Source: Leeia oryzae DSM 17879 | GTDB lineage: Bacteria > Pseudomonadota > Gammaproteobacteria > Burkholderiales > Leeiaceae | Assembly (NCBI RefSeq): GCF_000376945.1 | Contig: NZ_AQXU01000017.1 | Coordinates: 1-64,000, forward strand | Length of the DNA stretch: 64,000 nucleotides | Reading direction: 5' to 3' | Shown: piece after piece, positions 38,861 through 48,065 of the stretch | Position numbering within the stretch: the first letter of the stretch is position 1 | How the letters are laid out: each line of letters begins with the position of its first letter | Position numbers and translations under genes: made by a program | The notes under the pieces: generated by a model | Databases searched by the model: none | What the model was told of the DNA's origin: nothing | Seen by the model: the letters and a program-made list of their open reading frames with translations, nothing else

Positions 38861-39703
38861 TCATGGTGCCAGACCTGCAGGGACGCGTCGGGACTGATAA
38901 ATGGCTTCTTTGGTCTCGGCCAGCATCCGGTTCAGGTAACCGATCTGGCCAAGTGAGGCCAGACCGCGGTTAAAGCGCTGCACCAGTTCCGCCGCACGCG
39001 GATGCCCACGATAAATCTGTACATGGACGGGCACTTCCCAGATCGCCTTTTCATTGGCCGTCAGCTGACGCTGTTCTGCCGCAGACAAACTTCCCGACAT
39101 CAGGAAATATCCCGCTTCGTACTCCATGGGAAACAAATCGATACGTCTGGCCAGCAACTTACGCAAGCCGGAAATATCGTCATGCCCTTCATCGACTCTT
39201 AGCTGACGCTTCTGTTGTAAGGCGGAGAACTCATCCGAGACAAAATTCCCTTTGGTCACGCCAATCAGATACGGCGACAGCTGGGGCAGTGTCTTCCAGT
39301 GGATATTCCGGTCCCTGCGCTGGAAAAATACCATGCGGAAAGTGTAAATCGGCTCGGTATACAGCAGCTTCTCTGCGCGCTCCGGCGTATAGGCCCAGCC
39401 ATATGCGCCGTCGTATATCCCGGCCATGGGGCCGACAATGCCACGGTTATTGGTCACCGGTACAAAGGTCACCTTGACATCTTCATGAGCAAATACTTCC
39501 GCAACAAGCCGGCTGAGAATCCCTTTATAGGGCAGGTTTTCCCCCATATAGGGCGGGTATTCTTCCAGTGTCAGACGGATATTCAGGCGGTCGGCAAAAC
39601 AGGTGGACATCAACAGCAGGACTCCGGCCAGACAACCCATGACAAGGTGTCGTATCTGGCTGGCAAGTCGATCAACGGGAAGATTGACTGCGTTTGGCTC
39701 CAT
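38861..39703 (-). CDS. Periplasmic solute-binding protein (SBP family 3-like)
   Basis: A 280-residue protein with a membrane/signal segment at about 18-37 (HLVMGCLAGVLLLMSTCFA). A mature domain like family 3 amino-acid binding proteins follows: LTLEEYPPYMGENLPYKGILSRLVAEVFA, YDGAYGWAYTPERAEKLLYTEPI, ISGLRKLLARRIDLFPMEYEAGYF. No transporter genes are adjacent, so it may be an orphan binding protein or sensor partner. The ATG at residue 22 is an alternative start. Confidence 0.82.
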   Translation of the reverse strand: MEPNAVNLPVDRLASQIRHLVMGCLAGVLLLMSTCFADRLNIRLTLEEYPPYMGENLPYKGILSRLVAEVFAHEDVKVTFVPVTNNRGIVGPMAGIYDGAYGWAYTPERAEKLLYTEPIYTFRMVFFQRRDRNIHWKTLPQLSPYLIGVTKGNFVSDEFSALQQKRQLRVDEGHDDISGLRKLLARRIDLFPMEYEAGYFLMSGSLSAAEQRQLTANEKAIWEVPVHVQIYRGHPRAAELVQRFNRGLASLGQIGYLNRMLAETKEAIYQSRRVPAGLAP

Positions 39704-39842
39704 ACTTGTCAGTATAGATTCACAGACATGAAAGACAATGTGAAACAGGGATATGGATGATGTAGCTCAAGGGTTATGCAAAGAATGCCTGGCTCAGTGG
39801 CGACTTGAAAAACATTCGCACTGCATTGGCCGGATATAAAAG

Positions 39843-40625
39843 CTAGGTCATCAACATGCTGGAAAGGCTGCGGTTCAACAGTTTAAATCCATGCTGCGCA
39901 TAGAATGCTTCCAGTTCAGTTGTCTGCGCATGGACCATCAACACAAGTGCTGATGAAGAAGCAGTCGCCACCTGCCGGTAATGCGAGATGGCAGCGTTGA
40001 CCAATGCACGCCCCAACCCTTGGCCTTGATAGCGAAGATCCACCGCTAAATGCCGCAAATACATCACCCGAATGGCTGGAGGCAGATTCATGCCGTCTTT
40101 TTCCTTTACACTTGACGGTGCCATCAGAACCTCTGGCTGGAGAGTGGCATATGCAATGACAGCGCCCTCGCGACAAATAGTCAAGGTATTGGTATAACCA
40201 ATCAGTTGGCCAGCCAAGGCAGTTTTGATGATCCAGCGATTCAAGCCTTCATTGCCGCAATCAAATGCCTGCGTATCCAGTTCAATATCAAGGGATTGCA
40301 CGGGTATGACTTGCTGCGGGTGCTCGGCTTTGGAGGAGGATGGTGTTGGCGCTGTTAAACAGATAGAGACATAATCAGACTCATCAAACTGTACTCGGCA
40401 ACGATGCGCGAGGATAAACTCTGCCCGCTTTACGGCACTAACCTGTTTGAACTCCTCTACGGACTCTCCAATCATCAACGCGACTTGCGTAACTGCAAGT
40501 TGATCTCTGGAAATGTGTTTTAACACCCCCGCAGATTCAAAGGCTGTCTGGTTGAGTTCTACAGGTAACTCGCCCAATGTCTTTTCCTCGTTAAACGAAT
40601 TCAGGTTCTCTATCCTTGATCGCAT
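39843..40625 (-). CDS. Apparent TacA-TacT fusion: antitoxin-like N-part with GNAT toxin-like C-part
   Basis: A 260-residue frame (from ATG 40625). Residues about 41-92 (LAVTQVALMIGESVEEF ... RAEFILAHRCRVQFDESDY) follow the pattern of DUF1778/TacA antitoxins: a ribbon-helix-helix-like helix pair, then the toxin-binding tail. Residues about 112-260 are a TacT-like acetyltransferase: FDCGNEGLNRWI, LRHLAVDLRYQGQGLGRALV (acetyl-CoA loop) and LEAFYAQHGF with the catalytic Tyr. TacT toxins acetylate aminoacyl-tRNA. The two are normally separate overlapping genes; here no stop separates them. The start is uncertain and overlaps the Hint gene by 35 bases; the longer frame to 40739 is probably spurious. 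Confidence 0.65.
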   Translation of the reverse strand: MRSRIENLNSFNEEKTLGELPVELNQTAFESAGVLKHISRDQLAVTQVALMIGESVEEFKQVSAVKRAEFILAHRCRVQFDESDYVSICLTAPTPSSSKAEHPQQVIPVQSLDIELDTQAFDCGNEGLNRWIIKTALAGQLIGYTNTLTICREGAVIAYATLQPEVLMAPSSVKEKDGMNLPPAIRVMYLRHLAVDLRYQGQGLGRALVNAAISHYRQVATASSSALVLMVHAQTTELEAFYAQHGFKLLNRSLSSMLMT

Positions 40626-41112
40626 GGGGGCTGGTTTGACGCAACCACTCAGCATGATTATCAAATAATATCCTATTACCATCATCGACATAACTTTCTG
40701 CTGGCAAACCATTTGCCAGCAGAATCTCCCACCGATCAAACTCGAGGTGATAATAGGTTATTTCAGGCAGTGTCCCCAGAACACTAACCCCTGGTTTACC
40801 AACCAGGCTCCCCGCAGTAACGAGTTGTTCATCATGAAAAACTGAATGCCCCCAGGAAATAACCAGATCCGTGGTGGGCAGATGATCAGTCAAGGAGCGT
40901 GCAGAAATATGCACAGGCCGATTCAAGAAAGCATCTTGCTCTGACAACAGGTTGAAAACGATATGTCGCTTGCCAATCCATTTTAGTGGAGTGATTCCAC
41001 TCGACGTGATAACCGAATCCCCTACCGTCAGGTCCTCAATTGGCTTTTCCCCTTTATCCGTTAAAATCCGGGTGCCTTTTGCAAAGCAGGTTGCTGATGG
41101 AAGAATCGCCAT
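40591..41112 (-). CDS. Stand-alone Hint (Hedgehog/intein-type) domain protein
   Basis: A 173-residue protein that is almost only a Hint domain: CFAKGTRILTDKGEKPIEDLTVGDSVITSSGITPLKWIGKRHI at residues 9-51, with the nucleophile Cys at 9, then PVHISARSL, DLVISWGHSVFHDEQLV and ILLANGLPAESYVDDGN. This matches the Hint_2 family of secreted or surface proteins, where the domain usually follows long N-terminal repeats; here only eight residues precede the Cys. GGAG lies before the ATG. It may be a remnant of a larger gene or an intact self-processing module. Its end overlaps the TacAT-like gene. Confidence 0.8.
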   Translation of the reverse strand: MAILPSATCFAKGTRILTDKGEKPIEDLTVGDSVITSSGITPLKWIGKRHIVFNLLSEQDAFLNRPVHISARSLTDHLPTTDLVISWGHSVFHDEQLVTAGSLVGKPGVSVLGTLPEITYYHLEFDRWEILLANGLPAESYVDDGNRILFDNHAEWLRQTSPHAIKDREPEFV

Positions 41113-41231
41113 CGAAATACTCCATGTGAATTACTCTTCTTTGTAATATCGGCTTAAACGGCATATTCTTTAGGCCCTTGCGCATAGCACCAAATTACAG
41201 AGTAAGCAGTGGATGGAGATCATTCTCGCTA

Positions 41232-42098
41232 TCAGGCCACCCCGTTGGCTTTAAACCAGACAAGGCAGCGTGACCAGCCATCTTTGGCGGCAGATTCGAC
41301 ATAGCTTGGCCGGTAATCTGCGTGGAAGGCGTGGCCTGCATCCGGGTAAATGACAAACTGGGACTGGCTATGCCCTTTGGCCAACGCGGCTTTCATCTGT
41401 TCTACCGTATCGAGCGAAATGCCGGTATCTTTGCCGCCATACAGACCCAGCACAGGGGTGGTTAAGGTCGGCGCAATATCCACCGGATGCTTGGGCGTCA
41501 GCTCGGTGGATTGGCCAACCAGCCGGCCATACCAGGCAACACCAGCCTTGATCTTGGGGTTGTAGGCGGAATACAGCCAGGTAATGCGCCCGCCCCAGCA
41601 GAAGCCGGTAATACCCAGCTTATCCAGATTGCCACCATTCTCCCCTGCCCAGGCAACACACGCATCCAGGTCATCAAACACCTGCTGATCGGGTACTTTG
41701 CTGATGACGGTACTCATCAGTGTCGAGATGTCGCTGATCTGTTTGACATCGCCCTGACGGATAAAGAGTTCGGGCGCAATGGCAAGATAGCCAAGCCGGG
41801 CAAAACGGCGTGCGACATCGGCAATGTGCTCGTGCACGCCAAAGATTTCGGAAATCACCAGAATCACCGGCAGGTCTTGCTTGTCAGAAGGTTTGGCCAC
41901 ATAGGCGGGGACCGTGCGTCCGTTCATCTGGACGGTAACTGTGCCGGCAGTCAGCCCCTGCGTACTGGTGCTGATCATGTTATCGGCAGTGACTGGCAGT
42001 ACCGCAGCGGCAAAACCTGCTGTCAGCGTCGCTTTCATGAAAGTTCTGCGATCTGCATCCACGTCCTCTACTGTTTTATTGGTTCCGACATCTGGCAT
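41232..42098 (-). CDS. Dienelactone hydrolase family protein, Tat-exported
   Basis: A 288-residue alpha/beta hydrolase. The N-terminus carries a twin-arginine signal (DRRTFMKATLTAGFAAAVLPVTA). The catalytic Cys lies in GFCWGG, the Asp in YGGKDTGIS and the His in YPDAGHAFHADYRPSY, the dienelactone hydrolase triad. It hydrolyses lactones or esters in the periplasm; the exact substrate is unknown. GGAG precedes the start. Monocistronic by position. Confidence 0.9.
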   Translation of the reverse strand: MPDVGTNKTVEDVDADRRTFMKATLTAGFAAAVLPVTADNMISTSTQGLTAGTVTVQMNGRTVPAYVAKPSDKQDLPVILVISEIFGVHEHIADVARRFARLGYLAIAPELFIRQGDVKQISDISTLMSTVISKVPDQQVFDDLDACVAWAGENGGNLDKLGITGFCWGGRITWLYSAYNPKIKAGVAWYGRLVGQSTELTPKHPVDIAPTLTTPVLGLYGGKDTGISLDTVEQMKAALAKGHSQSQFVIYPDAGHAFHADYRPSYVESAAKDGWSRCLVWFKANGVA

Positions 42099-42228
42099 AT
42101 GGCACTCCTGAAAACGTTAAACGGGATAATCGTTGGGAAAGGCTTTCGTTTCTGATAGCGCTGATGATAGCAGGTTCCCGATGCGGGAAAATATTATGCC
42201 AGGGTACCGTGGCAAGCCAATACAGGGG

Positions 42229-43590
42229 CTAGATGGCGGAACGTGCCTGTAGCAGATAGCGGAGTTCTGACATGACGGATGCCCAATCTCCCGCTTGCGT
42301 CTGGCGAAACAGCTGCATATCCGGATACCAAGGCGTGTCAGGGCGGTCTTTCAGCCAGCGCCAGTCTGGCTTGTAGGCAGGCAACAGCAACCAGCAGGGC
42401 TTACCCATGGCACCCGCCAGATGTGCGACCGCGGTATCGACACTGATCACCAGGCCCAGTTCAGCAATCAGTCCGGCCAGATCGGCAAAATCCCCTATGT
42501 CTCCGCTGGTATCCCGGACCCCCATGGCCTGCATGTAAACAGGGTCGTCCGGCCATGTACCTTTTTGCAGACTGACCAGCTGGATACCAGGCAAATGAGC
42601 CAGCGGCGACAGTACATTGACCGATGGCAAGGAGCGGTCTTGGTCATTTTCGAAAGCGGGATTGCCTTTCCACGCAAGGCCGACCGTTATCCCTTGTTTG
42701 GGTGCCAGACGTGCCTGCCAAACGGCTTGCTGCTGAGCATCTGCGTCCAGATAGGGAATATGCGCCGGTATGGTCTGCAGCGTAGTCTGGCATAGAAATG
42801 GCAGGCTCAACAGTGGCACCCAGTAATCCCACCCGTGTGCAGGAACCGGCAGGCTGATGGGGTAGATGTTGTCCAGGGCCGGCATGCGCTGCAACAACCG
42901 CGCTAGTGCGGGCTGGCACAGGATATCTACCTTGACCGCGCCTTTGGCTTTGAGCAGGCTGGCATAGCGGACAAACTGGATCATGTCACCATGCCCGCCT
43001 TCCAGACCGATGATGATCCGTTTACCGGTCAGGTCCTCCCCTTGCCAGCGCGGGCACTGAAAGTGCAACCCCAGCGGCTGCGGCCAGTCGCGTGACGCCA
43101 GACACTGCCAGCCTTCTTCAAAGCGGCCTTGTTGCAACAGGATATAAGCCAGATTAAAGCGGGCTTTGGCGTAATCGGGCACCAGCATCAAGGCACGACG
43201 GTAAGCGTCTTCAGCTTGCTGCGCATTGCCCAGGCTGGCGTGCAATACGCCGAGGTTAAGCCATGCGGCATGCGCATCTGGCTGCGCGGTGATGGCGTGG
43301 GTCAGAAGCGAGAGGGCTTCTGTAAACTGCTTTTTAGTGATCAGCAAGGCGGCCAGATTGGTGAGCGTATTGGCATTATCAGGCTGCAAGCCAAGCGCTT
43401 GACGATAGGCGGCGGTGGCTTCATCCGGACGACCCAGTTGCTCCAGCACAAATGCCAGGTTGGCATGCGCTTCTGCGATATCGGGAAAGGACTGCAGCAC
43501 CTGATGCAAGGCTGATGCGGCCCCTGGCCAGTCTCGCGACTGGATGTGCTGATCTGCCACCTGAAACAGCTGTGTTACCTGTATATGCAT
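42229..43590 (-). CDS. TPR protein with C-terminal glycosyltransferase-like domain (paralogue)
   Basis: A 453-residue protein with TPR units at about 1-170 (QSFPDIAEAHANLAFVLEQLGRPDEATAAYRQALGLQPDNANTLTNLAALL). A C-terminal half shares blocks with the protein at 7686-9380: IIGLEGGHGDMIQFVRYASLL, VGLAWKGNPAFENDQDRSLPS, VISVDTAVAHLAGAMGKPCWLL, DWRW. A single GT-B-like domain is likely. No sugar genes are next to it, so its acceptor is unknown. Confidence 0.8.
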   Translation of the reverse strand: MHIQVTQLFQVADQHIQSRDWPGAASALHQVLQSFPDIAEAHANLAFVLEQLGRPDEATAAYRQALGLQPDNANTLTNLAALLITKKQFTEALSLLTHAITAQPDAHAAWLNLGVLHASLGNAQQAEDAYRRALMLVPDYAKARFNLAYILLQQGRFEEGWQCLASRDWPQPLGLHFQCPRWQGEDLTGKRIIIGLEGGHGDMIQFVRYASLLKAKGAVKVDILCQPALARLLQRMPALDNIYPISLPVPAHGWDYWVPLLSLPFLCQTTLQTIPAHIPYLDADAQQQAVWQARLAPKQGITVGLAWKGNPAFENDQDRSLPSVNVLSPLAHLPGIQLVSLQKGTWPDDPVYMQAMGVRDTSGDIGDFADLAGLIAELGLVISVDTAVAHLAGAMGKPCWLLLPAYKPDWRWLKDRPDTPWYPDMQLFRQTQAGDWASVMSELRYLLQARSAI

Positions 43591-43817
43591 AAGAATGCCC
43601 GTCGGAAAGAGTCAAAACCAGCCTAATTGATCAACGGTTGTCGGGTGCAACGGGTTTACAACTTTTTACCTGAGTTCACATGAGCGGCAAATACATCTGT
43701 TGCTGCAAAGCAACATTAACTTCATGCTCGTATATTTAGCCAACGAAATATATGTTGACTAATAGTTAGGTTTGCGTGACAATTGATGCAACGCAACAAA
43801 GAAAAGGAAGAAACATC

Positions 43818-43970
43818 ATGTTACAACTGATCACATTTATTAACTGGATTTTGAAGTCTTCAGACGAAGCAGAAAAAGAAGCACGTGATGCCTACCTGGC
43901 CGCTTCAAGCGATATCTATGAGCTGGAATACCGCATGAAATCATGGGATCGCCGCGAAGTAGCTAACTAA
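43818..43970 (+). CDS. DUF3563 family small protein
   Basis: A 50-residue protein, MLQLITFINWIL followed by charged helix EAEKEARDAYLAASSDIYELEYRMKSWDRR, matching the short DUF3563 family found in betaproteobacteria. A hydrophobic N-terminus suggests membrane association. AAAAGGAAG precedes the ATG at 43818. It has a strong terminator (44026-44068), so it is a free-standing gene. Function unknown. Confidence 0.8.
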   Translation: MLQLITFINWILKSSDEAEKEARDAYLAASSDIYELEYRMKSWDRREVAN

Positions 43971-44025
43971 GCACGCAGTACCGCTAGCGGCAACGCCGCA
44001 AATAGCATGCCTGTCACAGGCAGTA

Positions 44026-44068
44026 AAACCATCCAGCAAGCAATCGTTCTGGATGGTTTGTTGTTTTT
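44026..44068 (+). terminator. Strong intrinsic terminator (DUF3563 gene)
   Basis: An 11-base perfect stem, AAACCATCCAG/CTGGATGGTTT (44026-44036 and 44049-44059), is followed by GTTGTTTTT. On the other strand it lies 16 bases beyond the end of the GGDEF-EAL gene and may also stop that transcript. Confidence 0.85.
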
Positions 44069-44084
44069 GGGGCCCGCAAACGGA

Positions 44085-47000
44085 TCAGGTGTCTTGTGCT
44101 TTCCAGGTATCGCACCACGCAGGTAGCACGCTGGCCGGCATGGGCCGGGCAATACCGTAGCCCTGTGCCAGATTGCACCCCAGCTTGCAGAGCATGTCGC
44201 CATGCGCCAGGGTTTCTACCCCTTCTGCAATGACGACACGGTTAAACACATTGGCCAGCTGGATAACCCCTTCCACAATCCGCATGTCGTCCGGGTCTTT
44301 CAGCATGTCGCGCACAAAACTCTGGTCGATTTTCAGGATATCGACAGGAAGCCGCCGCAAATAGGTTAGCGACGAATACCCGGTACCAAAGTCATCCAGC
44401 GCAAAATGCACCCCCAGCTCACGACAATGCCCCAGGATGTCGATGGCCTGTTCCATGTCGGCTATGGCCGCGCTTTCCAGGATCTCCAGCTCCAGCAATG
44501 CCGGCGGAACATCCGGATAACTGGCCAGCGTTGCGGCCAGAAACTCATAGAAACCCGGCATCAGCAAATGATTGGCACTGACGTTCAGACTGATGCGGAT
44601 GCGCAACCCGTCGGCCAGCCAGGCAGATGCCTGCTGCATGACCGTCTTGATGACCCATTCGCCAAAGACGGCTTCCAGATCACTGCCGTAGATTTGCGGC
44701 AGGAACTCGGCAGGAGACAAAACCCCTTTCTCCGGGTGCTGCCAACGGATCAGGGCTTCCACGCCAATGATGTCTCTGGCCACCAGATCGACCTTGGGCT
44801 GGTAATAGAGGACAAATTCTTCATTGCAGAGTGCTGTACGCAGCATCTGCAGGAACTCGCGATGCGACTGGGCCTTGAGGTCGCTTTCCGGGTCGAAGAG
44901 CTGATAACGGTTCTTGCCGGCTTCTTTGGCCATGAACATGGCCTTGTCTGCGTGACGCAGCAGCGTATCCGGATCGACGTTGTCTTCCGGGTATAGACTG
45001 ACCCCCATGCTGACCGTGGTCTTGAGCGTGAGATCACCCAACCGGATGTCTTCCCGCACGCACGCCAGTACCCGCTCCAGCACCATGATGCATTCTTCAT
45101 GCGATGACAGTTCAGACAACAACAGGACAAACTCGTCCCCGCCCAGCCTGGCCACCGTATCGTTCACCCGGATAACGCCATTGAGTTTGTTGGTGATTTC
45201 GATCAGCAACTGGTTGCCGACCTGCACACCATAGTTGTCATTGATGACTTTGAAATCATCCAGATCCAGACAGCAGACAGCGCACAACCTGCCCTGACGG
45301 GCAGAACGCAAAATGGACTGATGAAAACGGTCTGACAACAGACGGCGGTTGGGCACCCCGGTCAGTTCGTCGTAGTGTGCCACGCGCTCCAGCTCGGCCT
45401 CGTGGGTTTTCAGCTGGCTGATGTCAGAGAAGATGCCGATATAGTACTGAATGTCGCCAATGGCATCCCGTACCACCGAAATCGACAATAGTTCGGCATA
45501 CAACTCCCCGGACTTGCGCTTGTTCCAGATTTCTCCCCGCCAGAAATCCTTGTCTTTGATGGTATGCCACATATCGCGGTAGAACGCGGGCGATTGCTGG
45601 TCAGAAGACAGCAGGCTTGGCGGACTACCGACGGCTTCTTCTGCCGAATATCCGGTTATCCGGGTAAACGCCGAGTTTACCCGGGTAATGATTTTGTCTG
45701 CATTGACGACCATAATGCCGTCATAGCTACTCTCAAACACCACCGCTGCCTCCTGCAAGGCCAGCTCTTGCAGCTTTTGGCGGGTAATGTCGGTATACGT
45801 GCCGGACATGATGCTGGGTTTGCCGTCTGGTGTCCATGCAACCACCCGCCCGCGAGAGAGCATCCAGCGCCATTCGCCGGATTTGGTCCGGTAGCGCGCT
45901 TCAACCTTGTGTTGTGGCGTCTCGCCCCTGAGGTGCTTTTGGACAGAATCGTTGACCAGACTGAAGTCCTGCGGGTGAACATATTGAGGCCATGCTTCGG
46001 TGGAGACGTTCATCTCGCCAGGCGTATACCCCAGCATGGTCTCCAGATGGGCACTGACCTGGAACTGGTCTGTCAGCAGGCTCCACTCCCAGTACCCTTG
46101 GCCTGAGCCATCAATAACCCGGGCCAGTTGTTGTTCTCTTTCCTGCAATTTTTCTTCTGCATGCCGCTGCCGGGTGATGTCTCGCGATATCCCGAACAAC
46201 CCATTGACCTTGCCATTAACATCTCGTACCGTGCCTTTGGTAGACTGGAAAACATAGTCCTCCCCGGCCTGGACCGTGACATATTCTTCACTGGTCAGCA
46301 CTTGGCCTGATTCCATGATTTGCCGGTCTTTTTGCATGATGTCACGGGCGGATGCCTCATCAAACAGCGCCAGATCGTCTTTACCCAACACATCTTCCGG
46401 TGTTTTGTTGACGAATCCGGCGGCGGCCGCATTGATCAGCAAATATTGGCCCTGCAGGTTTTTAACAAAAATGGCATCCGATGAGCCGGTCACAATGCTT
46501 TCCAGCAAGTGACGGTTTACTGTGAGCTTGGCTAGCGATTGCCTGAGCAAACCGCTCAAGGTACTGACGGCAATGCCGTTCACGATCAAAAAGGCCCATT
46601 GCATGATGACAAAAGGGGATGAAGCCAATGTATGCAGATGAGGCGTAATCGAGAAATCGATCCAGACGGCCGTGATGAGGGTAGACAATAACCCGGGGCC
46701 CAATCCGCCGATGAGCGCACTGAGAATGATCGGAAGCATGAACAGCACCATCATGGGATGGTCATTCATGTCGACTTGCAGTTTGCCCCTGAGAACCAGC
46801 ATGGACAGGGTAATGACCAGTGCAAAACCATACACCAGCCAGGCAGAACGCTTTTCGTTTGCCAGCCCGGTTGTAATGATGCCCAGCAGAGAATCATGCT
46901 GCGTGACAGCGGCAGAAGGCACTGCGCGGAGCACAAAGAAGAAGATGGCGGTGGAGGCCAGTACAAAAAAGATACCCTTGGCGGTAGACAGGTGCACCAC

Positions 47001-47120
47001 CGTATTCTTGTCTGCCAGCATTTCCAGCATCTGGTCAGACAGGAATATCCATGCCAGTGCCAGAATCAGATAACTGGTCACTGAAATCAGGATAAACCGG
47101 GTGCGAGAAATATTGATCAT
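44085..47120 (-). CDS. Membrane PAS-GGDEF-EAL cyclic-di-GMP protein
   Basis: A 1011-residue inner-membrane signalling protein. N-terminal membrane region with about five to six segments (residues 1-195), the later part like the KdpD-type transmembrane domain. Three PAS domains follow (about 205-325 SIVTGSSDAIFVKNLQGQYLLIN, 330-455, 460-580). A diguanylate cyclase domain has an intact ARLGGDEFVLLLSEL motif. A phosphodiesterase domain has VEALIRWQHPEKG, DDFGTGYSSL and ILKIDQSFV, so the EAL and metal-binding residues appear intact. Either or both activities are possible. Targets are unknown. Confidence 0.92.
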   Translation of the reverse strand: MINISRTRFILISVTSYLILALAWIFLSDQMLEMLADKNTVVHLSTAKGIFFVLASTAIFFFVLRAVPSAAVTQHDSLLGIITTGLANEKRSAWLVYGFALVITLSMLVLRGKLQVDMNDHPMMVLFMLPIILSALIGGLGPGLLSTLITAVWIDFSITPHLHTLASSPFVIMQWAFLIVNGIAVSTLSGLLRQSLAKLTVNRHLLESIVTGSSDAIFVKNLQGQYLLINAAAAGFVNKTPEDVLGKDDLALFDEASARDIMQKDRQIMESGQVLTSEEYVTVQAGEDYVFQSTKGTVRDVNGKVNGLFGISRDITRQRHAEEKLQEREQQLARVIDGSGQGYWEWSLLTDQFQVSAHLETMLGYTPGEMNVSTEAWPQYVHPQDFSLVNDSVQKHLRGETPQHKVEARYRTKSGEWRWMLSRGRVVAWTPDGKPSIMSGTYTDITRQKLQELALQEAAVVFESSYDGIMVVNADKIITRVNSAFTRITGYSAEEAVGSPPSLLSSDQQSPAFYRDMWHTIKDKDFWRGEIWNKRKSGELYAELLSISVVRDAIGDIQYYIGIFSDISQLKTHEAELERVAHYDELTGVPNRRLLSDRFHQSILRSARQGRLCAVCCLDLDDFKVINDNYGVQVGNQLLIEITNKLNGVIRVNDTVARLGGDEFVLLLSELSSHEECIMVLERVLACVREDIRLGDLTLKTTVSMGVSLYPEDNVDPDTLLRHADKAMFMAKEAGKNRYQLFDPESDLKAQSHREFLQMLRTALCNEEFVLYYQPKVDLVARDIIGVEALIRWQHPEKGVLSPAEFLPQIYGSDLEAVFGEWVIKTVMQQASAWLADGLRIRISLNVSANHLLMPGFYEFLAATLASYPDVPPALLELEILESAAIADMEQAIDILGHCRELGVHFALDDFGTGYSSLTYLRRLPVDILKIDQSFVRDMLKDPDDMRIVEGVIQLANVFNRVVIAEGVETLAHGDMLCKLGCNLAQGYGIARPMPASVLPAWCDTWKAQDT

Positions 47121-47639
47121 CAGGGATTATCGTCCAGCATTTTTAACCATTGAACAGCATTGGGTGCATTGCCGGGCAAGTAAGTTCAACTTGGTGGAAT
47201 CCACATCATCACGTCAAGAAAAACAGCGTAGTAGAAGTACATGCCTGATCACTGTTTTTTAAGTTTGCTTAATGTTGTTTATAGCTTACTTTTGGCAAAT
47301 GCGAAGTGCCTCCAGGTCAATTTTTTACGTAACAGACATCGGGCGGTGGATTTTTTATCCTGGATACAACAAGAGAAGCCATAGGAAATGAAACATTAAT
47401 GCACATCATGTTTTTGTTTAGTGCTGTTGATCTGTCAGACCATACGGCACCACTCCCCATGAAAACCGGATGTCATGACGGGTAGACAAACGTGCTACAA
47501 AAACATTCCCTGCCACGCACGCCATGCGCAGTAGTTTTGATACGCGGACAAGAGACCTTAGCGACGCCACATGAACGGATAGCGGCCATGACCTGCCAAC
47601 AGAAAAATGGCAGACGCGCCTGAAGAAGATGAATAGTTG
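47121..47639. other. 519-base gap upstream of the GGDEF-EAL gene
   Basis: No supported gene. It must contain the promoter of the leftward GGDEF-EAL gene. A 25-codon frame on the plus strand (47408-47485, MFLFSAVDL ...) has no ribosome site. No long repeats or structured RNA were noticed, although the composition is more AT-rich than the flanking genes. Confidence 0.4.
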
Positions 47640-48002
47640 CTAACTGCCGATGCAATAGATGGCATGCACCGCAGTAAAGAAGCTGGAGTCGTCCATATTA
47701 CGGGGCAGGCTGTTGGTGGGGGCTGCTACGCTGGACAGCAGGACATCGCTGGCGCTGAAGACTTTGGCTTCCAGCATCTGGTAGGTGCGCTGCTTGCATC
47801 GCAAGCGGGCATGGTAGTAGATATAGCTGCCATCGTCAGCGGGGACGGCAAAGTACAGATCGGTCCAAAGATCTTGCTTTCTGGTTTGCTGCTGGTCCAG
47901 ATAGGCATCGCCGAACTTGCTCCAGCGCGAGCCGGTAAACGACATGCCATGGCACAGCATCGGCAGCACCAGCACGATTAACATCAGCAGACGTTTGAAC
48001 AT
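47640..48002 (-). CDS. Small secreted protein of unknown function
   Basis: A 120-residue protein with a signal peptide (MFKRLLMLIVLVLPMLCHG, cleavage near residue 19). The mature part has an aromatic-rich beta pattern (SKFGDAYLDQQQTRKQDLWTDLYFAVPADDGSYIYYHARLRCKQRTYQML) and two Cys that could pair. AAAGG precedes the ATG at 48002. It lies downstream of cobA and may share its transcript. No family recognised. Confidence 0.65.
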   Translation of the reverse strand: MFKRLLMLIVLVLPMLCHGMSFTGSRWSKFGDAYLDQQQTRKQDLWTDLYFAVPADDGSYIYYHARLRCKQRTYQMLEAKVFSASDVLLSSVAAPTNSLPRNMDDSSFFTAVHAIYCIGS

Positions 48003-48065
48003 GGGCAGACCTTTGCTTGGGGATAGGACGAGTGTAACACCCGCCCGCACGATCCCCAATCTAGA

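Noticed and set aside
40626-40739. Lipoprotein-like N-terminus (ending LSGC) on the longer version of the TacAT-like frame
   Set aside because: This part overlaps the Hint gene in another frame and lacks a ribosome site, and a lipobox makes no sense for a tRNA-acetylating toxin fold.
47473-47655. 60-codon frame on the minus strand beyond the small secreted protein gene
   Set aside because: No ribosome site, low-quality composition, and it overlaps the supported gene's stop region.
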